From Turbatrix aceti (taxonomy: Eukaryota > Nematoda > Chromadorea > Rhabditida > Panagrolaimidae): DNA of 64,000 nucleotides. Below the pieces are notes generated by a model, which saw only the letters and a list, made by a program, of their open reading frames with translations, was not told where the DNA came from and ran no database searches. Of this stretch, positions 24,822-35,486 are shown piece after piece. The stretch's first letter is position 1, and the number at the start of each line of letters is the position of its first letter. The stretch is from positions 2,125,976-2,189,975 of the forward strand of contig OZ017768.1 of assembly GCA_963969345.1 (NCBI GenBank), given 5' to 3'. The position numbers and the translations under genes are program-made.

Positions 24822-27800
24822 ATGAAGCGCTCAATCCATGAATGCGGCCCACCCCGATGCCCGATGGTTGTCAAGCGACCCCGGCAAGCCGCGTCCAACG
24901 ATGAAAACGCACCCGTCAATCATCCATTCTCGTTTCCGTTTCCGCCTTACAATACTCAACTCAAACTGATGAATGACATCTACGAAATCATCAAAACCAA
25001 ATCAGTTGGTATCCTCGAATCTCCTACAGGTACCGGAAAGACACTGACGTCGCTCTGTGCCGTGCTGAGTTTCATCGAAGACGAACAGCGGGCTGTAAAA
25101 TTGGAAATTGCCGAAAACCGACGGATTATTGATGAGCTCAAAAAAGGTGGGGTTTTTTATATTTTTTTTTTACACATTTTTTCTTCTTATTTTTTTCAGG
25201 CAACGAAGACGACGATTTTGACACTTCCCTGAAGAAATTCAAAGAAGCAGACGAACTTTCCAAAATCGCGGATGAGAAGGAAGATAAATTTGTTCAGGTC
25301 AAAGACAGAATCGAAGCTGCCGAACGCAGAATCTCGACACTCGATCCGGGGGACATCGAAGACGTTCCCGGTGGTCCAAGGGATGCTCCAAAACCCAAGC
25401 TCCTAAAACTCGTCTACGCTACACGGACTCATTCCCAGATCGAGCAGCTGACGAACGAATTGAAGAGGACCAGATTTATGCCACGAACTATTGCCCTCGG
25501 ATCAAGGGGCATGCTTTGTCCGAATCCAGTCGTCAACAAGTTGCCGGCATCCGCTGCTGTTGATCGATGCAAGGAATTGAGAGAGGTTTGTTGGATTTTT
25601 CTGGGATTGAAAAGGTCAAAAACTATGTAAAGTTAATTTTTTTCGTTCAATAAATCTGTTGTTTTCGTGTCGAAACCATTTGTACTTTTTTTCATTCTAA
25701 AAAACTAAATAAATCTATTTTTCGTGCAGAAATTATTGGTACTGTTTTTCGTTACTAAAACCATATTATGCCAAAAAATTTCGTGTTGAGACCATTTTTA
25801 CCAATTGTATAAAATACCTATAGGTTTTTGGAACCCAAATTACTGTAAAATTACTTTGCAAAAGTGTTTTTTGTGGTTTTGATACGAAATTTATTTTTTG
25901 TTCAAAATCCAATCGGACTTTTTTTTTCGTGCCGAGAACACTTTTTCCGATTTTTTTGTTCGAATTTTTTTTTGCATTTTTTTGTTCCAAAATCCAATGT
26001 GGCCGAAATAAATTTTTGAATCGAGCAAATTTGTTTTGTTTTTTGTTTCGAAATCCAACTGGATCATTTTTTTCGTCTCGAAACCGTTTTTCTCGAATCG
26101 TTATTTTTTTGAACTCAGAATTATAGTTTTTGCCCCATTTTTAGTGCTCAAAATGTCCGTACTACACCTCAAAAAGTGTCCTCGCCCTCACCGATCGGAT
26201 CCTCGTCGGCGAATGCCGTGATCTGTCATCCGTGGTTTCTTCCTCCATATCCCATCGAGCATGCGGTTACTACGCGTCCCGCGAAGCCGCTTCCTTCTGC
26301 GAAGTCGTCTTCGTCCCGTACGCTACGCTCCTCGATTCACAGCTACGGTCAGCAGTCGGCCTAACAATCGACGACGAAACTATCGTAATCGTCGATGAAG
26401 CCCACAATCTGTTTGCCAACCTCACCGAAATGTCTTCCGCATCTCTGGATACCAACCAGCTGGCACTCGCCATCGACGTGATCGGCAGATTTCTTGAAGT
26501 CCGAGGCGATCATACTGCGGCCGCGGATTTCAAAAATCTGAAATTGACGGAAGCTGGTCTGAAGCAGTGTTTGAAGGTTCTGCGAAGCGAATTTTACGTT
26601 CGACGGGCTGAAAAAAACATGTCTGCAGCTGTTTTTTTGGAAGAAGTAAGACTTTTTATTTTATACGTTAGAAATCATCGGAAATGAATTTTTAGTGGTT
26701 TTGACACGAAAGCCATTTTTTTTGTGCCAAAACCCAATGTGGAGAACTTCCCTCCGTTCCACAGCGGAACGGGCCACGCGAGGGAAGCTTCACAGAGAAA
26801 TCGAGAGTTAGTAGGAAGAATTTATTGTCAGTACCCGCACTAGCATAACGAGCACTAAAGGAGCACAACAGGGGGGGAAGGCCTTGCGCGCGAATGTTTA
26901 TTTTTGTGACAAATTCGCGTTCATGTGCTTTGTTGCGCTCCGCAATTCTAATTTATTTGTTTTTATCGAAGGAATTTGAATAAGCATCACAGAAAGATGG
27001 ATAATGTTGGGCGGTGCGCTTCATTGTGCTCCTTCATTTTCGTTCCGACCCTCGGTAGCTCCCGCGCGTCTTTCTCTCCTGTTGTGCTCCTTTAGTGCTC
27101 GTTATGCTAGTGCGGGTACGTACAGAAACGTAAGGGTAAGAGTAAGGAAGTAAGAGTCCGTGAAAGGAAAGGAAAACAACGTATATATAGAGAAATTGCT
27201 GGAGTTATGTAGATTTCGCGTTGGTGTTGAACCGCGTTCGCGAAGAATTCGCGACACCCAAATATTTTTCGGTTTTTTTTTCTTTTGAGATCAATGACAC
27301 CATTCCAGTTTTTTGTTTCAAAAATCAAATATTTCAAAAAGTTTCGTGTTGAGACCGTTTTAGGTTTCTGAAACTCAAATTATTGTAGAACGGTCAGAAA
27401 ATGTTCTTTTGTATTTTTGACACGATTGTCGATTTTTTTTGTTCCAAAACCCAATTAGACATTTTTTTCGTGTCGAAACCATTTAGAATTTTTTTTTCTT
27501 TTTCAGACCCTGAAAAACGACGCATTTCGTCTAATCCAGGCTATGGAACGTGCCAAAAAATCGAATTTGTTTTCCCGAATTTTTTCATTCTATCGAAGTT
27601 CAAAGTATCAAAAGGCTGATGACGTCACAGAGGTGACATCTACACCTGCAGATCTCCACCAGGAACCGCGATCCGGTGTTGCAGCTTTCCTGCATGCTAA
27701 ATCGCATGCATCCAAACCCGCAGCCGCAGGCGATCAAATTTCTCCTGCAGCTGCAGCTGTGACGTCAAAGACTGAAGTAGTACAAATCGAAAAGACCGAA

Positions 27801-29321
27801 AATGTGCCAACTTTTCCACTTTTCAATGTTGTGGATTTTTTTTCTGCACTCGCAATTGCCGGTGATAATTTTCAAATTATCGTGAATCCTTCTGCTAATC
27901 CGAGAAGGTTGGTTTTATAGCGAAAAATATTTTCGTGTCGGGAACCAAGATCTGTTAGCGGTTTCGAACAAATTGGAACTCGAAACTTTCGGTAGGGTCT
28001 TGGCACGAAAAAACCTATGGTAATTTTTAACATTCTTCGTGTTTTAAAATTTTTTTCAACGATTTATTGTCAAATTTAGCCCATTTCTTATATTTTCAGA
28101 GTGCAACTGCTCTGTCTGAATGGCGGTGAAAAGTTTCTCCCAGTTGTTACCCAAGCCCGGTCAACTATCCTTCTCGGTGGCACAATGCGTCCTTCGGAGT
28201 TGATTACCTCACTCTTGACCAAGGATTGTGGCATTGCGAAGGACAAAATAATCAATCAGTCTTACGATCACATAATTGGAATTGACAATTTGAAAATTGC
28301 GCTGATTGGTGGGTTTTTTCTTTCATAAAAAAATTTTTGACTGTTATTTTTGTGGCTTTTAGATCGAGACAAAGAAGGATACCTGACATTTACCCACAAA
28401 TCGATGCAGACGCCGACGATGATGCTTCGACTTTTGGGTGCTATTGCCAGATTTTCAGGTGTTGTTGAAAATGGCTTGGTGGTATTTTTTCCGAGCAAGT
28501 CTTTTTTGAATTCTGTCCTGGCGGCAATCAAACGGGAGGGGAAGAATTCGGATGTTGGGATTTTGGTGAGTTTTTACGTTTCAAAATTCAAAAAAATAAT
28601 TCCATTTCAACGAATTTAAAAAAAAAAAATTTTATGGCATTTTAAAAAATTAATAGAGTTTTTAAAATGGAAAAAGACTTCTATTTTTGTAGGTTTGGAC
28701 ACAAAAGTTCATGCTATAATAAATATAAAATATTTTTTTTATAAAAAAAATTTTTTTTTTGGTTTGTTCTTGAATTCATTTTTTGTGTTTTTTCAGAAAT
28801 CCCGACCTTTGTTCATCGAAGGCGAAAATGCTACCGTCTTCGATCGGTACTCGGAAAAAGCGAAAAAGCAACGCGCTACCCTCTTTGCCGTCCTGGGTGG
28901 CAAATTTAGCGAAGGTCTGTTATTTTCCAGCTTTCGATCCATTTTTACAAAAAAATCTAAATTTCCAGGTGTGAATTTCAACGACGAACTCGCTCGATGC
29001 GTGGTCATCATCGGCCTTCCCTACCCGAATGTCCAGACTTCCGAATTTCTCGCCAAGACCACCTACCTCAAATCCCACTTCAACAACGACACCACCATTG
29101 GCTCGGATTTTGCTGTCAACATCTGCATGACCGCAGTCAACCAGGCTATCGGACGCGTTGTTCGTCATCGCTCGGATTACGGTATCGTTGCCCTCATCGA
29201 TGCGAGATTCACAGAACAACGACACGCCGGAAGGATCAGTCGCTGGGCACAGAGCTGCATCGTCAGGGGTCTGACATCCGTCGACGCCGTGGTGGGACAG
29301 AAATTTCGGGGATTTGGGTGA
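24822..29321 (+). CDS. DDX11: ATP-dependent DNA helicase DDX11/CHL1 (XPD-family iron-sulfur helicase)
   Basis: DDX11/CHL1 is a 5'-3' DNA helicase of the XPD/FANCJ group, active in sister-chromatid cohesion and replication-fork maintenance. Eight exons keep phase throughout: 24822-25146, 25200-25585, 26145-26645, 27507-27907, 28100-28308, 28363-28565, 28797-28914 and 28969-29321, giving 831 residues. Walker A is ESPTGTGKTLTS (exon 1); motif Ia is YATRTHSQIEQL; the DEAH box reads IVDEAHNL; and VNQAIGRVVRHRSDYG is the arginine-finger motif. Cysteines of the Fe-S domain are visible as RGMLCPN, DRCKEL, CSKCPYY and RACGYY. Start: first in-frame ATG; an upstream extension would need a TTG start. The large third intron holds a MITE. 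It is convergent with the mucin-like gene downstream. Confidence 0.93.
26834..27116. mobile_element. TA-flanked MITE (Tc1/mariner-type) in DDX11 intron 3
   Basis: Perfect 38-bp terminal inverted repeats, starting CCCGCACTAGCATAACG, lie at 26834-26871 and 27079-27116. A TA dinucleotide flanks each end (26832-26833 and 27117-27118), the hallmark of Tc1/mariner insertion. The 283-bp element has no open frame. It lies within a GC-richer block (about 26741-27260) that differs from the surrounding T-rich intron and also contains strong foldbacks. Confidence 0.82.
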
Positions 29322-29689
29322 CTTGTGAATGTTTTTTTCTTTTTCGATTTTTTATTACGTAGATACCTGCGAGGTTACATAAATGCGCCGGGTATGGTTT
29401 TCATAAAACATTTTTTTGGAGAAATTCTTGCTGGGAACCGGGTGTGTGAGCGTTTTTGAACAGATTCGGTTTTTGAACCCAAAATGGGAACAAATTTGGA
29501 ACAAGGTACGAATTTTCGAATTATCAATAATAATTATTATTTTTAATTTTTTTTCCGCAATTGAAAAAATATTCTTTCATTTTTTTAAATTTGTTTTTCA
29601 CAATTAAAAAAAAATACTGCAAAAAATGTTTAACAAAAGTCAATCCATTAAATTAAAATAGTTTATCAGAGACATGAGTAAACAGTTAA
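29322..29689. other. Convergent spacer between DDX11 and the mucin-like gene
   Basis: No gene. It contains a 24-bp stretch near 29368-29391 (GCGAGGTTACATAAATGCGC) that recurs at 31804-31830 after the next gene region. Confidence 0.4.
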
Positions 29690-31119
29690 TTAGCCACCCG
29701 AGATCTCAGCAGTTCGACTGCGGGCACCCATCTTCATGACACTGTCGAGCGGAAGGCCGAGAGACTGCGTGGCTGCAGTGTCGCCGGTTTCGAGCATAGA
29801 ACTGCTAGGTGCCGTAGACCTCATCGTGCTTCTCCTCGTTTTTGCTAAAATTTGGGGTTTATTTCAAATCTTTCACCTGGATCCTGTTTGAAACTTACAT
29901 TTATTGTGATCTCGATTGGAGATGACCTCTTCCACGTTTTCACCAAAATCGACGACTTCATGTTTGCTCTGCCACGTCACCTTCAAGTTTTTGTCGTTCG
30001 CCGAAAGTGTCTGATCTTCAAGAGCGTGGCGCTGAAACAAAATATTATATTTATTTGGCTTTTAAAAGTTTTGCCGTAAAACTTACGTATTCCGGCTCTT
30101 GGTACTTGTCGACGACGAGGTGACCCTTGTGCACAAATTTGTCAGGCTCGATGTAGCTCGGCGCCAGCTCCGGATGTTCATACTGCCTGGGTTGCCGTCT
30201 TCTGTTTGTTCTTTCCACTCTTGTACCTTGTTTTGATGGTTTTCTAAAAAATCCATATTTTTTCTGAAAGTTACCGTATCCCAGTCCATTGCCTACCTCA
30301 TCAGTCGGATGTTTAAAGGACCGTCACCGCTGAATCGTCGTTGCTCGTAGGTATAGACTCGCCGCTTCTCCTGTTCCTTCTTGTAGACGCACCAAAAGAA
30401 GAAGCAGAATCCGATTATCGTGATCACAATGATGCCTACTGTGATTCCGAGAGTAAAAATCAAGAAGCTGAAAAAAAGTTGGTTTGTTCAGTTGTCAGTT
30501 TTTTTTAAACCTACGTATCATTGTGCACATCCCTCACAGGGACACCAGTTACAAAGTATGGAGCTGCTTTTGCCGGGATCGACGATTTCGGGGACGTTAT
30601 CAGTTGTTTTGTTGTGGACGACGATTCCGGCAACAAGGGCGTCAGCGACGACGCGGGCTCCTGCGAAGGCTGCGGATTCACCGGGGGATGATTATTCGTG
30701 TCCGGAGGCAATTTTTCCGTGGTTGTCGGTTTTGTCGGATCCGTCGGTTCTGTGGCTGTTGCCGGTTCTGTTGCTGTTGTCGGTTCTGTCGGTTCCGTTG
30801 CTTTTGTAGGCTCCGTCGTTTCTGTCGTCAGCTCCGTTGTTTTTGTCGTTGGCTCCGTTGTTTTTGTCGTCGGCTCCGTCGTTTCTGTCGTTGGCTCCGT
30901 CGTTTTTGTTGTTGGCTCCGTCGTTTCTGTCGGCACCACCGTTTCTGTCGACTTCATCGGTACCGTCCCCGCCGTCGATTCTGTCTCCCCCGTGTCCGTC
31001 AAATTGCTCACCTCAGATATCAGCGCAGCACTTGTTTCTTTTTTCTCTAAAACATCAGTTACCAATTAATCATTATATATAAGCACTAGCTTACTTGGTG
31101 TCGAGTTTCGATTACCCAT
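29690..31119 (-). CDS. Mucin-like single-pass membrane protein
   Basis: No named family. Minus-strand exons 31119-31095, 31046-30515, 30467-30297, 30186-30087, 30031-29899 and 29844-29690 keep phase and give about 371 residues. The acceptor of the fourth exon is weak and alternatives exist. The N-terminal half is a Thr/Pro/Glu array with repeats such as TTEPTTKTTEPTTETTEPT, likely heavily O-glycosylated. Next is a membrane helix, LGITVGIIVITIIGFCFFFW, then KKEQEKRR, so the C-terminal about 150 residues (ELAPSYIEPDKFVHKGHLVV, then TLSANDKNLKVTWQSKHEVV) face the cytosol. No signal peptide was found, so the 5' end may be incomplete. A TATATAAA lies at 31326-31333. The role is unknown; a cell-surface mucin is inferred from composition. 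Confidence 0.6.
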
Positions 31120-31325
31120 CGTCAAAGATCTGCCTCATTCGGTTGCCACACTCGGCAAAGTTGTCTCGTGCGTCAAAGGAAGAGCGCCGTACGGCTAGAG
31201 CGTCACAATTACGGTAGTTGTCGCCGAGAAGTCGCAGATTCCGACGGCGATTATTTCCGACGATGTATTAACGCCGGAAATAGTTGTATACTGCAAACTA
31301 AGCAAAAAATGGCGTTACAATTGAG

Positions 31326-31333
31326 TTTATATA
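31326..31333 (-). promoter_or_regulatory. TATA-like box upstream of mucin-like gene
   Basis: TATATAAA on the minus strand, about 200 bp before the proposed ATG, leaving room for a 5' UTR or an unrecognised first exon. Confidence 0.35.
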
Positions 31334-31413
31334 GCGGAAGCCAAATTTGCATAGTGCATTTGTGATACTATTCTTTGGCGCGCTGATTATGACGTCAGCT
31401 TTAGCACTCACGA

Positions 31414-31650
31414 AAACACGACACACGAAAAGTCTCTCTTTCGTGCGTCGTGGCAGCCAACACTGGCCGCACAAAATGGCTTTTCTGATCAGTTGATTTT
31501 TCACGGGTTGCAAATACATGCTACCACCTATACTAAATCGCCGTTGTTTTGCCTGAAAATAATAAAACGGTTTTTCGACAGACTGACCATGTAAGTGGCA
31601 AACAAAAAGTCTCTCTTTCGTGCGTCGCGGCAGCAAACACTGGCCGCACC
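31414..31650 (-). repeat. Dispersed repeat family, copy A
   Basis: About 235 bp that recurs, inverted, at 47072-47304. Each copy starts and ends with the same direct subrepeat (CTCTCTTTCGTGCGTCG, then GGCAGC and AACACTGGCCGCAC) around a middle containing CTACCACCTATACTAAATCG. There is no coding frame. Confidence 0.7.
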
Positions 31651-32013
31651 AAACCGCTTATAGTTTTCAGACCGAATTTTTTTGTCTTTTTTTTGTTTTT
31701 TAGTGCTATTTCAAATGTTTTTTTTTGTCATAAATATTTTTCCGGTTTTCAGTTTTTTAGACGATGTCGTAATGTTTTGTTCTACAGTTTTTTATTAGAC
31801 GCCATGCGAGGTTATACATAAATGCGCCGGATAATAAACAAATGAATGAATGGCTAGTATGTATCTGAACAATTTTTTACACAAACAATTATTAGGAGGA
31901 ATTATGTACTTGAACGACAAAAAATACATGTTACAGCAAGGGTAAATATCCTGAGATCACGGATGATTGTAAATATTGTAAACAGATGTTTTTTACAAGT
32001 TTTGCGCTTTCAA
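31651..32013. other. Spacer
   Basis: No gene. It contains the second copy of the short GCGAGGTTAYACATAAATGCGCCGG word (31804-31830). Confidence 0.4.
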
Positions 32014-35000
32014 TTACCACTCATCGAAGAGATCGAGATCCCGCTGGGGAGCCGGAGGCAGAATATCCGCTTCGTCATAGCTGTCAAAGTTTCCCGTATC
32101 TCCTTCGTGGTAGACGGTCGGCTCGAGTGGCGGGGGTACGGCCTTGTTCAGGAGACGATCCCAGTCGACAGATGCAAACCAGCAATGCTTTTTGACGCGG
32201 TCCGAGCCGTCTGGGCCGTAGCCGAGTCTCTGCTTGGGATCAACCTTGAGCAGGCTGATGATAACGTCTTTGGCATTGGTGCTGAACGTTTTTCTCGGGA
32301 AATCTGGAATGCCAGCGTGGTCTTGGATGTTTTCATAGATTTCGGCGGTTGAATGACCCGGGAAGGGCGGGCGTCCGGCCATGAGTTCGAAGATCAGGAT
32401 TCCTAGGGCCCACCAATCGATGGAGTGGTCGTGGCCTTGACGCGCGATGACTTCCGGCGCCATGTACTCGGCCGTGCCGCAGATTGTGTAGGATCTGGAA
32501 AAATTGATTTTTAGAACGAAAATTACATGAATTTTCTAATTTTTAGTTTTTGCACTTTTTTTGTGTATCTGTTATTTTTTTTCGCGTTTACGCTAAACTA
32601 TTTTCTAAAATGTGTATTTTTCTGAAAAAATTAAACCTAAGTTTTTTTATTGATTTGTAATAAAAAATTATTTGAAAAAAATGAACCAAGGCAAAAAAAA
32701 TTGGTCTAACACATGTGTCCAAAACAAAAAAATTGTTCCTGTTTATAATTGTTTTTGTTTTTTTATTTGATTTTCTTGAACCTTCGCATGCGAAAATCAT
32801 TACTTTTATGACTTTTCAAATTTGTTTACGTTATCTTTTCCCTCGTCTTTGTTCTTTCGCTGATCTGAACTTTTGTCTCCCGGTGGTTATTTTCTTAATT
32901 AGTTATTTTTTCTTTTTATCTGGACGAGTGAGGGCAGTGATAAATAAGCTAGCTATCATAGCAGCGGTTGGCGCTCGTTTCCCTCTGGGATAAAATGATG
33001 GATTTGTGATTAATGACTTGGTGAGATTTGTTTGCATTCAATTTCACCAATTTCGAGATTACGGGACGCCTGAGGGGGAAGATAGAAGGGAGAAATCCAA
33101 AACAGTTGCTTCGGAGCTGCTGGCACTCGTCCCTTGGCTCTTATTCATCGGCGAAGTACATACACTCGATCAAGGCAATATTTTTCAAATGAAAAGTCTG
33201 TTTTCGCCGTTGCTTAGCGGGTGGTAATGATATATTTTTTCGTCTTTCAAAACTCAAAGCTTTCGGACAAAGAGCAGACAGGTGAGTCCAGGTAAAAAAT
33301 ATATTTGCAATCTTTAAAGACGCCGCGGGCGCTCAAAACGCCCGCGGGCGGCTGATTGACCGGTGATTATGTATATGCTGCAAAATGTTTAGTAATCACC
33401 GGGCGTGCAGGTGAATAGCAGCTGATGACGCCTAACGCCTACGATTTTTGCCTGCCTACGATAGGGGCTACGAGTGAGAACACTACAAATTGCCAGACAC
33501 CAGAAAAATTTGTTTTTAATCATTGGTGGATAAGCTAAGGCAGCATGACCACCACCGTGCAAAGCACAAAGTGCACGAGTGCAAGAAGAGATACCAAAAT
33601 AGATTCTTGGCACTTAGAAAAAAATTGGGGCAAAAAAAGTTTTTGTGCAAAACAAAATTTCCGACAATAGAAATTTTTTTTCAAAAACCCAAGAAAAAAA
33701 CCAACTTATTATGAATCTCCTTGGCAAATCCAAAATCAGTCAACTTGATATGTCCATCGTGAGTGACCATCAGGTTTTCCGGCTTCAAATCGCGATACGC
33801 GATAGTGATAAGATGCAAATAACTGAGGGCGAGCGTGATCTCGGCCGCGTAGAATCTTACCATGTAGCTGGGGAATGTCTTGGACATACGCAGGTAGCTA
33901 AAGAGCTCTCCACCGGACAAAAACTCAAGGATAACGTAGAGATTCTTGTTATCCTTAGCCGTATCGTAGAGCTGAACGATGAACGGATGACTGAGACGCT
34001 CCAAAATCCGCTTTTCATTGTGCACGTGATCGACTTGTCTCTTGGCGATGATTGTTGGCATGTACATGGATTTTATTGCGTAGTACGAACCCGTAATCCG
34101 GTGTCGAGTGAGTTCAACGCGACCAAAGGTGCCCGTACCTGAAGGGATACGGTAATGAAAAATTTTTTTGTTGTGACGTATATTTTTTTTTCTGATTTTT
34201 AACTTTTTAACTTTTTTTTGAAACTTTACTCGGCAGAGACAAAGACCAAAAAAAAGTTGTCTTTGTCTTTGCCTTCTTCTTGATCTTTTTTTGAGTGCCT
34301 GTAGAGAGCAGCTAAACATCTATCTAGATACTTGGGGACTCGGCTGTCTGCTGTCAGAGCTGGCGGTCATTGACGTCATTAACCACGGCCAAGGCCAAGG
34401 CCAAGGCCAGGGCCAGGCGAACGAGAGAACGAACACAGGGCAGGGTTCATTTGCTCACTCGGCTCTTTGTTTTAACGTAATTAATGAACGAACACGGGAG
34501 AAAAAAAATATGATGGCTGATGACATTTTTTTAAGAGGACTACAAGATTTTTGTTGCAGATTGAAAATTTGAAAAATGAATTGGATTTTGCAATTGGGAT
34601 CTTTAATGACGCAAAATAAATTTTATCGGAAGGATTTTTTATTGCTTTCTGCGAAAAAAAATTTTCGTTGAAACCATTTTTTGGATATTTTATTTATTTA
34701 TCAAACAATAAAATTCCAAAACCACAAGAAAATACTTCAAAATCGAAAAACAACAAAAAAAGGGAAAGTGTAAATATGTCAATCAAAATGTTTTTTCTCA
34801 ACAAATGTTTTTTTTAACAGCGTAAAAAGTTTGTATACTGTAAATACTTTTTCGTATTGTTTTTTTTACTTCCTCTTGAAAAAAATCACATCATTGGTAT
34901 GCTGCGCATCAAGGCTCATTTTTTAAGTAGAGATACAAACTCCAATGTAAACTTCTAAAAACATCGGTGCGCGCGATCTATCTTTTCCTCCCGGAAGACA

Positions 35001-35486
35001 AGACAAGACGTGTGTATCGGGTACTCAAGAAGCTATGAAGAGGACGTTCTCCGTCTGACATCAAACAATAGGGGAAAGGTTAGAGGACAGGAATTACGTC
35101 TATCAAATGTAAGCAAGCATTGGGACAATAAACAATGGAAGTTTTAAATTTTTTGAACGTTTCTATTGTTTGGTTTTGAACGAAAATAGGAAACTTAAAA
35201 ATAGGATTGGTAAAAAGTTTCTAGAAATACATTTTACATTTTTTTGTATCAAAAAAAATTGAAAAAAAACGCTAGAAGCTATAAAAATAGATTTTTCATT
35301 TTTTTTGCCGTAAAAAATTGAAAACTAACCGATGGTGCAAATTGGCACGAGATTATGTTTGAGTGGAGCAAACGGTGAAGGTGGCGCATCGTCGTTGGGC
35401 AGAATCACGTCATCTGCCAGGGATGACATTCCGTCCTCGTCTGTCATATTGCTGGTCGTCGTAGCCGATGAACTGATGCGAAGCAT
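32014..35486 (-). CDS. PRKX: PRKX-type cAMP-dependent protein kinase catalytic subunit
   Basis: A serine/threonine kinase of the AGC group related to PKA catalytic subunits. Exons 35486-35330, 34138-33706 and 32494-32014 join in phase to 356 residues, almost exactly PRKX length (358 in human). Features in order: a Ser/Asp-rich leader of about 50 residues, the glycine loop [10 protein letters not shown], the lysine of YYAIKSM, catalytic loop [12 protein letters not shown] in [10 protein letters not shown], the activation segment [15 protein letters not shown] with its conserved threonine, and the AGC tail with [14 protein letters not shown] and a terminal DLDLFDEW. The usual GTPEY is GTAEY here. 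The donor of exon 2 is AA|GTTGGT, slightly weak. The terminal hydrophobic motif and GDT..F pattern favour PRKX over canonical PKA. Confidence 0.9.
33322..33402. repeat. Pair of adjacent GC-rich hairpins in the kinase intron
   Basis: CCGCGGGCG (33323-33331) pairs with CGCCCGCGG (33339-33347) over a 7-nt loop. Immediately after, CCGGTGATTA (33360-33369) pairs with TAATCACCGG (33393-33402). Both are perfect and stand out from the T-rich intron. Confidence 0.6.
34385..34416. repeat. GGCCAA minisatellite
   Basis: About five copies of GGCCAA/GGCCAG within the first intron of the kinase gene. Confidence 0.6.

Noticed and set aside
30484..31069. Plus-strand frames rich in Cys/Arg or Gly/Ser/Val
   Set aside because: Shadows of the Thr/Pro/Glu repeats of the minus-strand mucin-like gene.
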